Shown here piece by piece: positions 25,107 to 33,572 of a stretch of 64,000 nucleotides of DNA. The translations under genes and the position numbers were made by a program. How positions within the stretch are numbered: position 1 is the stretch's first letter; each line of letters starts with the position of its first letter. Source of the stretch: Melioribacter sp051488665 (GTDB lineage Bacteria; Bacteroidota; Ignavibacteria; Ignavibacteriales; Melioribacteraceae); the NCBI RefSeq assembly GCF_051488665.1, contig NZ_JBPSEG010000011.1:44215-108214 (forward strand), written 5' to 3'. The notes below the pieces were generated by a model that ran no database searches, was not told where the DNA came from, and saw only the letters and a program-made list of their open reading frames with translations.

Positions 25107-26900
25107 TTATAATTCCAACCAGACGCCGGCTTCCACAGTTATACCGTAACGTTCCGCCGAGCGGGGTATTTTGTAGCCGTCTTCTCTGTTTTCGAGTAAG
25201 TTTTCTTCTTTAATATTTGTCAAATTATTGATATTGCACAGTACGGTTATGTTATCCGTAATTTTTTGTTTTAAAACAAGATCGAGACGAGTAAATGCGC
25301 CTACTATTCTGTCGGAACGTCCGCTGGGCGAATAAGTTCTGTAATACTCCGATTGATGGAAGAGCGACAAACGTCCTGAGAAGCCGCCTATATCGTAACC
25401 GATCGAAATGTTGCCGAAGAATTCGGGTTGATTTTCCAAACGTTGTTTGTATGATTTTACAACCACTTCGTATTTAGGCAAAGGAATTCCAAGTAGCGGA
25501 TCTGTTACATAAATAGTATCCCGTTCGGAACCAATCAATGAAGTTTCAGATCGTACCAACGAAAAGTTGTAGCTAAGAACAAAGTTCTTAAGCCATCCCG
25601 GCAGCCACGTAAAATTAATCTGGTGATCGACTTCGAATCCCCATACTTTGGAATTATCGGGGGAATTATACGGGACGTACAAATCGTAATTACCTCTGTG
25701 AGGCGAGCTCCAGTTGAGTCCCAGAGCGTGAATTAACGTATCGCCTACAGTCGAGATACCGTTCAGCATGTGATACATATCTTCTATTTGCTTGTAAAAC
25801 GCCGACACAGAGAAAAGCCCTATTCTGTTGCCGTAGAAAGAAGTGTTGATTTCGAAGTTCCAAGCCTTGGCAGTTTTGAGCAACGGATTTCCGAGAATCA
25901 GTATTCTGTCTCCGCCAGTCGTGGATTCTCTCCATGCAAAGTAAGACAATAGCCTCATGTTAAAATCGGGACGTGCTAAAGCGCGATAAGCCGCAAGCCT
26001 AACGTTCATAAAATCGGTAACGGCTATATTTAATTGCAAGTTGGGAAGAACTATTGTCTCTTTATACGTGGAACTGGTATCTCTGGTAGAACCGACGGGA
26101 ATCGGGAAACCGCCAATCTGACGCGGCGAATATTTGTTTGAATAGTCATGGCTTTCGTGCTCAATTCTCGCTCCTAAAATCACTGTGATAGCCCTTCCGA
26201 TTTTAAGAGTATTCATTGCATAACCGGAAGTAACGGTTTCCGTAATATCGTATGTATTTGCCTCGGACGAAGGATCGTTATGATATTCGGGATTTGTACC
26301 CGCCTGATTAATTCCGTTCTTGTTGAGCGCATACCATTCTCTGAGCTTATCCCTGTTGATTAAAGGATTCATATTAAAATCGTCGAGAATAATTTTCGAA
26401 TTTGGAGACGGGTCGAGAAAATCGTTGAACGATATAGTTCCGATGTTCGGATTTTCCAGATAGCTTCGGTAAAAATCTTCGAAATAAGTTCCCGTAAAAT
26501 CCTTCGGAACAATAGAACCGTCTTCCAATTTTTCGTACGCGCGCCAGTAACCGAGATAATAAGGCGAATAGATTCTCGAATTTACATTCGTTCTGTTTTT
26601 GGAGCGGTATTTGGCGCCCGCCTTAAAAGTTCCGGTAACAGATTTCGTTATGGTATAATCCCTGGTTAAATCCAGAAAAGCCGTTATTTCTTTTTCGGCG
26701 TTATCCTGAGTATAATAATATGCCTCGCTGAGCGTTGCAGCCCGGAAGTTATTGTAAGCATAATTTGTAAGCGCTTCGGGATTTTCTTTAATAATCGGGG
26801 GGCTCATCATACCCGACAAACCGCCGCTCGAAGGCTCTACAAACCGGAGCTCATAATCATAAGGATAATAAGCTTTGGAACGCGCAACGAAAGTCCTCAA
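25107..26900 (-). CDS. TonB-dependent receptor, C-terminal part (beta barrel), frame -1 to N-terminal part
   Basis: 597 codons open from a TTG at 26900 that overlaps the stop of the upstream part by 4 bases (TTGA). Content is an outer-membrane beta barrel that aligns with the second half of the intact receptor at 47700-50672: matching pieces include GYAMNTLKIGRAITVILGAR, RLAAYRALARPDFN, WNFEINTSFYGNRIGLFSVS, the NLTNIKEENL strand and a terminal barrel strand ending GVWLEL. It has no signal peptide or plug, so it cannot work alone. Fused to the upstream part by a -1 shift at 26906-26912, it makes a normal receptor of about 995 residues. The TTG is probably not a true start. Either a frameshift mutation, an assembly error or programmed frameshifting explains the split. 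Confidence 0.85.
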   Translation of the reverse strand: MRTFVARSKAYYPYDYELRFVEPSSGGLSGMMSPPIIKENPEALTNYAYNNFRAATLSEAYYYTQDNAEKEITAFLDLTRDYTITKSVTGTFKAGAKYRSKNRTNVNSRIYSPYYLGYWRAYEKLEDGSIVPKDFTGTYFEDFYRSYLENPNIGTISFNDFLDPSPNSKIILDDFNMNPLINRDKLREWYALNKNGINQAGTNPEYHNDPSSEANTYDITETVTSGYAMNTLKIGRAITVILGARIEHESHDYSNKYSPRQIGGFPIPVGSTRDTSSTYKETIVLPNLQLNIAVTDFMNVRLAAYRALARPDFNMRLLSYFAWRESTTGGDRILILGNPLLKTAKAWNFEINTSFYGNRIGLFSVSAFYKQIEDMYHMLNGISTVGDTLIHALGLNWSSPHRGNYDLYVPYNSPDNSKVWGFEVDHQINFTWLPGWLKNFVLSYNFSLVRSETSLIGSERDTIYVTDPLLGIPLPKYEVVVKSYKQRLENQPEFFGNISIGYDIGGFSGRLSLFHQSEYYRTYSPSGRSDRIVGAFTRLDLVLKQKITDNITVLCNINNLTNIKEENLLENREDGYKIPRSAERYGITVEAGVWLEL

Positions 26901-28093
26901 TTCGTATTTAAACCGAACAAATTATTTTCGCCTGTTAATGCGCTGCTGAAAATGTCAATAGTTTGTTCCCTGTCTCTGAATATGTATGCTACTGAAGCTT
27001 CCGTAACGGGATAATTTCGCGAATGAACGAGATAATCTCTCGTAGTAGTACTGAATGTAGTATTTAATTTAATATTTCCTTCGTCGGGCGTATTAATGTC
27101 GAGAATAAGTCCTGCGCCTTTTCTGTATCTGATTTCATCCGTAAATTCCAATTCGAGGTCGCCGATAAAATAATCCGACTGGTTTTCGCCCGTAGTTGAA
27201 TAACTGATGTCGATTCTTTCGTTGCTTCGGATTTTTCTTTCGATATTACCGTTTACCTGCACGCCCAGTAAATTGTCGAAAAATCGTTCTCCGTACTTAA
27301 GACTGAAATCATACTGGCCGAACGAATCCATAATTCCGTTATAGCCTCCTTTCGAAACAAAGCGGAGGTCTCTTACCTCAGGAGCTTTTTTGGTAACGAG
27401 GTTAATGCTGCCCGCAATAGCGTCCGCGTCTTTATCGGGAGTTAAGGCTTTATAAAGCTCGATACCAGCCAGTGAACTTTGCGATATGGTACTCAGGTCG
27501 AGCCCGCGTTCGAGAGCGTCGGTAGCCGGCAGTCTTACTCCGTCGACCGTAACGCTCAAATACTTACCCGACAGACCGCGAAGAATAACTTTGTTAGCTT
27601 CTCCTCCGGAACGAATCAAAGAAACGCCCGGCAGTCTTCCGATCGATTCAGCCGCATTAGCGTCGGGCAATTCCTGAATTTTTTCTTCCGAGACAACATT
27701 TACGATCGTATTCGAAGAAAGCTGTTGGTTGATTGCCGCTACCTGTCCTACAGCCTGAGCGGTAATAGTTATTTCGGTACCTTCAATTACGTCCGCCACA
27801 AGGGGCACATCGAGTACAAGAGTTCTATTGTTTTGAATAGTAACTTGCAGAATTTTCGGTTTGTAACCCACATAAGAGATTTTAACATCGTAAGTGCCTG
27901 CTGGAATTCTCGAAATATGATATTCCCCTTCAATATTTGTGGCGCTTCCGAGAGAAGTTCCCATCAAAAATACGTTTGCGCCAATTAAAGGCTCGGCTGT
28001 AGCCGAATCGGTGACAACCCCCTTCAAATTACCCTGCCCATATAAATTAACAGCGAGAAAAAAAATTATAATTAAGCGGTTAAATAATTTCAT
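26897..28093 (-). CDS. TonB-dependent receptor, N-terminal part (signal, regulatory-like domain, plug)
   Basis: 398 residues: signal peptide (LIIIFFLAVNLYGQ), a carboxypeptidase-regulatory-like domain (LKGVVTDSATAEPLIGANVF, about 22-105), then the TonB receptor plug (EEKIQELPDANAAESIGRLP, VILRGLSGKYLSVTVDGVR) and the first barrel strands. It ends GENNLFGLNTN, where the intact paralogue at 47700 continues with barrel. Ribosome site GAGG before the ATG. The receptor would import oligosaccharides released at the surface with energy from TonB/ExbBD, which are not in this window. No SusD-like gene is adjacent. The last codons before the stop contain the slippery heptamer T TTA AAT in the zero frame. 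Confidence 0.88.
   Translation of the reverse strand: MKLFNRLIIIFFLAVNLYGQGNLKGVVTDSATAEPLIGANVFLMGTSLGSATNIEGEYHISRIPAGTYDVKISYVGYKPKILQVTIQNNRTLVLDVPLVADVIEGTEITITAQAVGQVAAINQQLSSNTIVNVVSEEKIQELPDANAAESIGRLPGVSLIRSGGEANKVILRGLSGKYLSVTVDGVRLPATDALERGLDLSTISQSSLAGIELYKALTPDKDADAIAGSINLVTKKAPEVRDLRFVSKGGYNGIMDSFGQYDFSLKYGERFFDNLLGVQVNGNIERKIRSNERIDISYSTTGENQSDYFIGDLELEFTDEIRYRKGAGLILDINTPDEGNIKLNTTFSTTTRDYLVHSRNYPVTEASVAYIFRDREQTIDIFSSALTGENNLFGLNTN
26906..26912 (-). other. Slippery heptamer at the receptor frameshift
   Basis: On the minus strand GGT TTA AAT ACG is read in the upstream frame, so the heptamer T TTA AAT has the X XXY YYZ form in the correct phase. A -1 slip gives TTT AAA TAC GAA and continues directly into the downstream part. 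The upstream frame meets TGA three codons later (26897-26899). No strong downstream pseudoknot was found by eye. Confidence 0.45.
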
Positions 28094-28123
28094 GGGTACC
28101 TCATTTAATAGATTTTTTGACTG

Positions 28124-28157
28124 TTTAAGTTAATGTTTACTTAATTGCTTACTTAAA
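28124..28157 (-). promoter_or_regulatory. AT-rich repeated half-sites upstream of the TonB receptor
   Basis: On the minus strand two direct copies of TTAAGTAA lie 12 bases apart and are followed by an inverted copy (TTAACTTAA), starting 31 bases before the receptor ATG. Such an arrangement is compatible with an operator. Nothing links it to the LacI regulator. Confidence 0.3.
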
Positions 28158-28270
28158 TTCTCCAAAAAAAATTTTAATGTTAAGTAAAAATTGACTTCTC
28201 TTAAATATTTAATTATCTCAATTTTATTTTGCGAGGCGTGATTTTGTGTTAATATTACACTTTTGAATAT

Positions 28271-28318
28271 GACTGCCCCGCCCGATATGAAGCAACAAAC
28301 TAATCAGTCGGGACAGTC
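28271..28318 (-). terminator. Probable terminator hairpin after the GH27 gene
   Basis: Outer stem GACTG/CAGTC and inner stem CCCGA/TCGGG with a long loop (22 bases), located 14 bases past the GH27 stop and before the receptor promoter region. No T run follows on the minus strand, so it may be Rho-dependent or only a stability element. The rest of 28094-28270 holds the receptor leader and no gene. Confidence 0.35.
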
Positions 28319-28331
28319 ATTCTCATCATAA

Positions 28332-29552
28332 TTATTTTATCAATCTGAGCATTAATACGTCATGCGACCGAACTACTGCTTTCAACGGCTCGTCTGTCGT
28401 ACCTATAAATTCGTGTTTCCATATATCTCTAAGCCTATATCTGTTATTTTGAGTATCGAGCGTTCTGTTGAACAATTCATCTATCACTTTTTCGTTTTGC
28501 CAGTCGAATACAATTTCTTTATCCGCGTCATTCCGGTTCAAAATGCAGAACGCCCATTCGTCGTTTACAAGGGGTTTGAACCAGACTTCAACGCTGTCCT
28601 CCGACGAATATTTAAAACCCTGAATACCGAGCGAATCCTGGTCGATTGCAATGGCTTCTTTATTTGTGAGTATTTCGAGTGTTTCTTTCGACATGTTTCT
28701 GATATCGTTGCCGGCTATTAAAGGAGCCGCAAGCATACACCACATAGAAAAGTGAGCCCGGTCTTCATTAACGCTCATACCGTTGCCGACTTCAAGCATA
28801 TCGGGATCGTTCCAGTGCCCGGGACCCGCATACTGCCTCAATCCTTCCTGCATATCGAGAATATACGTTACTCCCCACGATTTCCATGTTCCGTGATCCA
28901 CAAAGCAATCGAAACAATCGGTTATATCTCCGGTTGTACGCCAGAGATGTCCAACGTCTTTGCCCCATTCCCACGGTTGATTGTCGCCCCATTCGCAAAT
29001 ACTCAGCACCATTGGTCTGCCTGCGGCGCGTATAGCGTCGCGTATTGTCATATAAGCTCCTTCGGCGCAGAGTCCTTCCGTATTGCACCAATCATATTTC
29101 AAATAATCGATACCCCACTTTGCGTAAGTGAGAGCGTCCTGGTATTCATAACCTCTGCTGCCGGGTCTGCCCCCGCATGTTTTATAACCGGCGCACGAGT
29201 AGATGCCGATTTTTAATCCTTTCGAATGAATATAATCCGCAAGGGCTTTCATTCCGGATGGAAATCTTTCCGGATCCGGATGAATAAATCCGAGACTGTC
29301 CCTTTCGCCGTGCCAGCAGTCGTCCAGATTAACATAAAGATAACCGGCGTCTTTCATCCCCGATTCAACTATAGCGTCCGCTATTTCTTTAATAAGTGCT
29401 TCGTCAATATCGCATGCAAACTTGTTCCAGCTGTTCCAGCCCATCGGAGGCGTAAGCGCGAGCCCCTCGTATTTTTGAGCCGTTATATCTCCCCCGATAA
29501 AGAAAAAGAATGCCGCAAGCGCTATCGAAAATACTTTTTTCAGATTATCCAT
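28332..29552 (-). CDS. Glycoside hydrolase family 27 (alpha-galactosidase-type), exported
   Basis: 406 residues with a signal peptide (SIALAAFFFFIGGDITAQ). Retaining alpha-galactosidase-family enzyme, (beta/alpha)8 barrel plus a C-terminal beta domain. Diagnostic strings: LTPPMGWNSWN at the N-terminus, VNLDDCW, the nucleophile Asp154 in YLKYDWCN, and the acid/base Asp251 in WNDPDMLEVGNG. It would remove alpha-galactose (or a related sugar) from galactomannan or pectic side chains, in step with GH26 and GH28. It is 18 bases after the U32 gene with a clear ribosome site (GAGGAG), so it is on the same transcript as U32 and carbonic anhydrase, an odd partnership. Confidence 0.94.
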   Translation of the reverse strand: MDNLKKVFSIALAAFFFFIGGDITAQKYEGLALTPPMGWNSWNKFACDIDEALIKEIADAIVESGMKDAGYLYVNLDDCWHGERDSLGFIHPDPERFPSGMKALADYIHSKGLKIGIYSCAGYKTCGGRPGSRGYEYQDALTYAKWGIDYLKYDWCNTEGLCAEGAYMTIRDAIRAAGRPMVLSICEWGDNQPWEWGKDVGHLWRTTGDITDCFDCFVDHGTWKSWGVTYILDMQEGLRQYAGPGHWNDPDMLEVGNGMSVNEDRAHFSMWCMLAAPLIAGNDIRNMSKETLEILTNKEAIAIDQDSLGIQGFKYSSEDSVEVWFKPLVNDEWAFCILNRNDADKEIVFDWQNEKVIDELFNRTLDTQNNRYRLRDIWKHEFIGTTDEPLKAVVRSHDVLMLRLIK

Positions 29553-29570
29553 TAATCGCTCCTCTTTTGT

Positions 29571-31382
29571 TTATTTTATGTAGACTTCCATCAAACAATT
29601 TTTGCAATCGAATTTCAGTTCGAATTTGCCGTTCCTGTTTTTCAGGTAATATATTTTCGAATTATTATTAGTCGTTTTCTTGCAAATTCCGATTTCTTCC
29701 AGAATGCAGTATCGGGACGTCATCAAAGGTTTATTTTGAAATTCTTCCGAGTAATCCAATCCGCGCTCAATCTTTTCGACTCCGCATTTTATATAGAAAT
29801 TTTCCGTCAGCCGATTAACTACATTTTCTCTGTAATCAATTTCTTTCTTATAATAATTTGTGTATCGCGGCTTAAAAAAAGAGCTGCGTTTTTTCCGGTG
29901 ATGTTCGATTCTCAATTTTGTCAGTTCCTTCAGCGTTTCTCTTCTGAACCGGTTGATTTGCGAAATTGCAAGGAAGGATATCTTCCCTTCGGCGATATTA
30001 ACCTGCGTTGCGTTGTAGATTGTATTGCCGGTTTTGGAAAACTGTTTTTTCAACAATCCGATAAATTCGGTTTCTTTAACGGGCTGCGTGAATTCAATTT
30101 CGAATTTCTTAACAGCTGCAATGCCGTCACCGCATTCCGCTTTAATCGTAATTGAACGGGCGTCGAAAGAGATATAAAAAGAAACGTCAATTTTTCGATC
30201 GGTTTCTATTTCGAGTTGCTTTTCGAATAATCTGTCGTAATTTCTATATATGCCGGTATTCTTAGGAACGACAAAATTGCCATCGTAAAAAATAGAATCG
30301 TTTGCAATTTTGTTTACATAAAAGCCGTTCAAATTTCCCTCGTTGTCAAAATAGCAGAGCCCGTCTCCGGTATGAACGTCATTATTATTAAGTCTGATGA
30401 AACCTTTTCCGGATTCAATAACTTTTCCGATTAATTCCCCTGTCGACTTAGGCGTGTTAAACGAAGCCAATCGATCGGCCTTACCGTTTAGAAAAAAACT
30501 TGTAAAACCGCGATTGAACGATTTTTCGGGGGCGGGTATAAAATCGATTAAAGATTTTCCGGAAGACGCCCTTTCGATTTCGTCCGAATTATCAATTATT
30601 TCATCGAGCCGGTTCCGATAAAAAGCAGTAATGTTTTTAACATAATTTACGTCCTTGAGTCTTCCCTCAATTTTAAAAGAAGAAATTCCCGCGTCGATTA
30701 AATCCTTCAAATAATCCGACAAATTCAGGTCTTTCAGAGACAGCGGGTATCTGTTTTTTATAATCGGATTTTCATTTTCATCCAGAAGGTCGAAAGCCAT
30801 GCGGCAGAATTGAGCGCACTCGCCCCTGTTGCCGCTGCGATTAAAAAGCGCTTTGCTTATATAGCATTTTCCGCTGAAACTTACGCAGAGGGCTCCGTGA
30901 ACAAAGAATTCGAGCTCCGCACGGGTTGACAGGCTTATTTCTTTAATCTGTTGCAGCGAAAGTTCACGCGCGAGAATAATTCGATCGACTCCGATACTGT
31001 CGATAAATCGAATTCTTTCGGGATGGTAATTATCCGTTTGAGTCGACGCAATTAATTTAACCGGAGGGAGATCCATTTCCAGCAAACCGAAATCCTGAAA
31101 AATGATTCCGTCGATTCCCGCCTCATACAAATCGAAAATTAAACTGCGAACCTCTTCGATTTCGTGGTCATAAAAAAGTGTGTTAACTGCGGCATAAACA
31201 TTAACTCCGAACGGATGAGCATAGTCGGTTAAAAGCTTAATGTCTTCAATCGAATTGCCGGCAGCTTTGCGCGCTCCGAATTTAGGAGCGCCAATATAAA
31301 CGGCGTCGGCGCCGCAATCGATAGCCGCCATTCCGATTTCCGCGTTTCCCGCGGGCGCCAGCAGTTCGATTTTCTTTTTCAT
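29571..31382 (-). CDS. Peptidase U32 family protein (RNA-hydroxylation/collagenase-like)
   Basis: 603 residues. The start MKKKIELLAPAGNAEIGMAA and the U32 signature ELEFFVHGALCVSFSGKC (about 155-172) with further Cys (GECAQFC) are typical. A C-terminal domain with several Cys (GICKKTT, FDCKNCLMEV) may bind a cluster. Members of this family hydroxylate tRNA or 23S rRNA (TrhP, RlhA) in Escherichia coli, and older literature calls them collagenases. RNA modification is the more likely role, but which substrate is unclear. The start overlaps the carbonic anhydrase stop by 4 bases, so translation is coupled. Confidence 0.9.
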   Translation of the reverse strand: MKKKIELLAPAGNAEIGMAAIDCGADAVYIGAPKFGARKAAGNSIEDIKLLTDYAHPFGVNVYAAVNTLFYDHEIEEVRSLIFDLYEAGIDGIIFQDFGLLEMDLPPVKLIASTQTDNYHPERIRFIDSIGVDRIILARELSLQQIKEISLSTRAELEFFVHGALCVSFSGKCYISKALFNRSGNRGECAQFCRMAFDLLDENENPIIKNRYPLSLKDLNLSDYLKDLIDAGISSFKIEGRLKDVNYVKNITAFYRNRLDEIIDNSDEIERASSGKSLIDFIPAPEKSFNRGFTSFFLNGKADRLASFNTPKSTGELIGKVIESGKGFIRLNNNDVHTGDGLCYFDNEGNLNGFYVNKIANDSIFYDGNFVVPKNTGIYRNYDRLFEKQLEIETDRKIDVSFYISFDARSITIKAECGDGIAAVKKFEIEFTQPVKETEFIGLLKKQFSKTGNTIYNATQVNIAEGKISFLAISQINRFRRETLKELTKLRIEHHRKKRSSFFKPRYTNYYKKEIDYRENVVNRLTENFYIKCGVEKIERGLDYSEEFQNKPLMTSRYCILEEIGICKKTTNNNSKIYYLKNRNGKFELKFDCKNCLMEVYIK

Positions 31383-32008
31383 ATCATCTTTTTTCTTTTT
31401 GCTTCGGCAAGACTTGATACCGTTACATTGAGATTTTCAAGAAGTCCGTCTTTTAATGAATAGATAATGCCGTGCACGCTCAGTTTTTTCTTTTCCCTCC
31501 ATGCGTTTTGAATAATCGACGTACCGCATAAATTTCTTACCTGTTCTACAACGTTTAATCGACACATCATATCGAAACGCTCGTTAGGGTTGTTTATTTT
31601 TTGTAATTTATCCCTGTTGAATCGATAAACATCTTTTATGTGTCTGAGCCAATTGTCGATAAGACCGTGTTCTTTCGATTCCATTGCCGCTTTCACTCCT
31701 CCGCAGCCGTAATGTCCGCAAACGAGTATATGCTCCACATTCAACACTTCAACTGCGAACTGAATAACCGAAAGGCAATTCAAATCCGTGTGAATAACCA
31801 TATTTGCAATGTTGCGATGCACGAATACTTCGCCCGGCATTAAACCGATAATTTGATTGGCGGGAACCCGGCTGTCCGAGCAGCCGATCCATAAATATTT
31901 CGGTTTCTGCTGGCGCGACAATTTCTTAAAAAATTCCGGGTCTTCGTTTTTTATAGACTGAGCCCATTTTCTATTTTTATTAAAAAGTTCCTTTAATTCC
32001 CGATTCAC
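31379..32008 (-). CDS. Beta-class carbonic anhydrase
   Basis: Zn enzyme interconverting CO2 and bicarbonate, cytoplasmic, 209 residues. Zinc ligands Cys43, His99 and Cys102 with the Asp45-Arg47 dyad are visible in GCSDSRVPA and VCGHYGCGGV. The start is GTG with a strong ribosome site (AAGGAGG) at the correct spacing. It is the first gene of the carbonic anhydrase-U32-GH27 transcript. Bicarbonate supply could serve the carboxylating PurE/PurK pair that lies divergently next to it, but this is speculation. Confidence 0.94.
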   Translation of the reverse strand: MNRELKELFNKNRKWAQSIKNEDPEFFKKLSRQQKPKYLWIGCSDSRVPANQIIGLMPGEVFVHRNIANMVIHTDLNCLSVIQFAVEVLNVEHILVCGHYGCGGVKAAMESKEHGLIDNWLRHIKDVYRFNRDKLQKINNPNERFDMMCRLNVVEQVRNLCGTSIIQNAWREKKKLSVHGIIYSLKDGLLENLNVTVSSLAEAKRKKMI

Positions 32009-32099
32009 AATTCCTCCTTATCATTAAGGATTAACAAAAGAATTTATTTCTGAATTCTCTATTGCTTTAATCAATCGCGGATATAAAAGCAGTCTTTTG

Positions 32100-32273
32100 A
32101 TGCTGCCTCAAATAAAATTCATGAAAAAGCTCGAACTACATTTAACAATCAAAACAAACGGAGTCATTTTATTAAGAGGTTATTCAACCTTTAAAACTAA
32201 ACGCGGAATTGCCGATCCGTCTAAGAAATTATTAATTAATTCAGAATATCAATTACTTGGAAAGAAAATTTAA
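32100..32273 (+). CDS. Small unrecognised ORF in the carbonic anhydrase-purK gap
   Basis: 57 codons starting ATG 32100 (MLPQIKFMKKLELHLTIKTN) with a second in-frame ATG at 32121, ending KKLLINSEYQLLGKKI. Composition is protein-like with basic residues, but there is no clear ribosome site and no recognised domain. It may be a small gene, a decayed remnant or chance. The rest of 32009-32428 is non-coding: the divergent promoter region for carbonic anhydrase and purK. Confidence 0.2.
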   Translation: MLPQIKFMKKLELHLTIKTNGVILLRGYSTFKTKRGIADPSKKLLINSEYQLLGKKI

Positions 32274-32395
32274 TCGTAAAATATTATTTTTACAAATTGG
32301 TATATGATTTTTAACTATGCACGGATCATCAAGCTTTTTAATGATTCTAATAATTGCATATACCTTAAAAGCCGCTACAGATTCAGAATAAGATT

Positions 32396-32404
32396 TATAT
32401 TTGC
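32396..32404 (+). promoter_or_regulatory. Possible Bacteroidota-type -7 element upstream of purK
   Basis: TATATTTGC matches the Bacteroidota -7 consensus TAnnTTTG, 25 bases before the proposed purK start. A matching -33 TTTG element at the usual distance is not seen, so this is only a weak candidate. Confidence 0.3.
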
Positions 32405-32428
32405 ATAACATAAAAAATGAGGTGAAAA

Positions 32429-33571
32429 CTGGACAATCCCAATAAAATAAAATTAGGCATCATCGGAGGCGGACAGCTCTCTAGAATGATGGCGTTCGAA
32501 GCGCAGAAAATGGGCATTTATGTCGAAACTCTCGATCCCGACCCTAAATGTCCGGCTTCCTACGTTGTTAACAGTCTAATCATATCTGATTTTTATAATG
32601 AAGAACATCTTACCCGAATCTTTAACAATAACGATTATATTACTTATGACATTGAACATATCAACACAGACGTATTAAAAAGGCTTTATGATAAGGAACC
32701 AAAAATATTCCCTTCTCCTTACATATTGGAACAGATCCAGGACAAACTAATACAGAAAAAAATATTCGAAAAGGCAAATGTGCCTGCTCCCGCATATCGG
32801 AAGCTGGACAAAAATGAGATAGATACTTTCGAATCGGATATTTATCCGGTAGTGCAAAAATCAAGGAAAGGCGGATACGACGGAAGAGGAGTTTACGTAC
32901 TGAAATCTCCCGCAGATAAAGCAAACATGCTCAAAACCGATTCTTTAATTGAAGAATATATCGACTTCGAAAAAGAACTTGCAATAATGGTCGCAAGAGA
33001 CAAAACTGGAAATATCAAACTTTATCCGGTCGTAGAAATGATATTTGACGACAGGGTTAACATTTGCGACATTACATCGGCTCCGGCAAGAGTATCCGAA
33101 AAAGTAATCAAAGAGGTAAACTCGATTGCGGAAGCTATTGTTGAGACACTCGAGGGAGTAGGCATTTTCGGCATCGAGTTGTTTCTAACCAAAGACGAAA
33201 AAGTTTATGTTAACGAGATAGCTCCCCGTCCGCATAATTCCGGACATTATACTATCGAGGCGTGCAAAACTTCACAGTTCGAACAGCATGTAAGAGCGGT
33301 TTGCGGTTTGCCGCTCGGCTCGTCCGATCTGGTAATTCCCGCCGTAATGGCAAATATTCTCGGAGAAGAATCCCATACAGGTAAGCCGTTAATCATTGGG
33401 CTTAAAGAAGCTCTTCAAATCGAAGGGCTCTATTTTCATTATTATTGCAAATCTTCTACCAAACCGTTCAGAAAGATGGGACATATTACAGTTGTCGATA
33501 ATTCTGTCGACTCGGCGTTCCGAAAAGTAAATCAAGCAAAAAATATCATAAAAGTAATAAGCGAGAAATAA
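32429..33571 (+). CDS. purK: N5-carboxyaminoimidazole ribonucleotide synthase
   Basis: ATP-grasp enzyme of purine synthesis: makes N5-CAIR from AIR, bicarbonate and ATP; about 380 residues from the proposed start. The family must begin with GIIGGGQLSRMM, which lies upstream of the first ATG (32486) in the same frame. Upstream in frame there is a TGA at 32423, then CTG 32429 giving MDNPNKIKLGIIGGGQLSRM, preceded by GAGGTGA (32419-32425) at correct spacing. A CTG start is therefore proposed. ATP-grasp motifs follow: KSRKGGYDGRGVYV and, near the end, NEIAPRPHNSGHYTIEA. Two bases separate it from purE. Confidence 0.9.
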   Translation: MDNPNKIKLGIIGGGQLSRMMAFEAQKMGIYVETLDPDPKCPASYVVNSLIISDFYNEEHLTRIFNNNDYITYDIEHINTDVLKRLYDKEPKIFPSPYILEQIQDKLIQKKIFEKANVPAPAYRKLDKNEIDTFESDIYPVVQKSRKGGYDGRGVYVLKSPADKANMLKTDSLIEEYIDFEKELAIMVARDKTGNIKLYPVVEMIFDDRVNICDITSAPARVSEKVIKEVNSIAEAIVETLEGVGIFGIELFLTKDEKVYVNEIAPRPHNSGHYTIEACKTSQFEQHVRAVCGLPLGSSDLVIPAVMANILGEESHTGKPLIIGLKEALQIEGLYFHYYCKSSTKPFRKMGHITVVDNSVDSAFRKVNQAKNIIKVISEK

Positions 33572-33572
33572 T

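Noticed and set aside
32486..33571. ATG 32486 as the purK start
   Set aside because: It would cut off the essential N-terminal GIIGGGQLSRMM nucleotide-binding motif that is encoded just upstream in the same frame.
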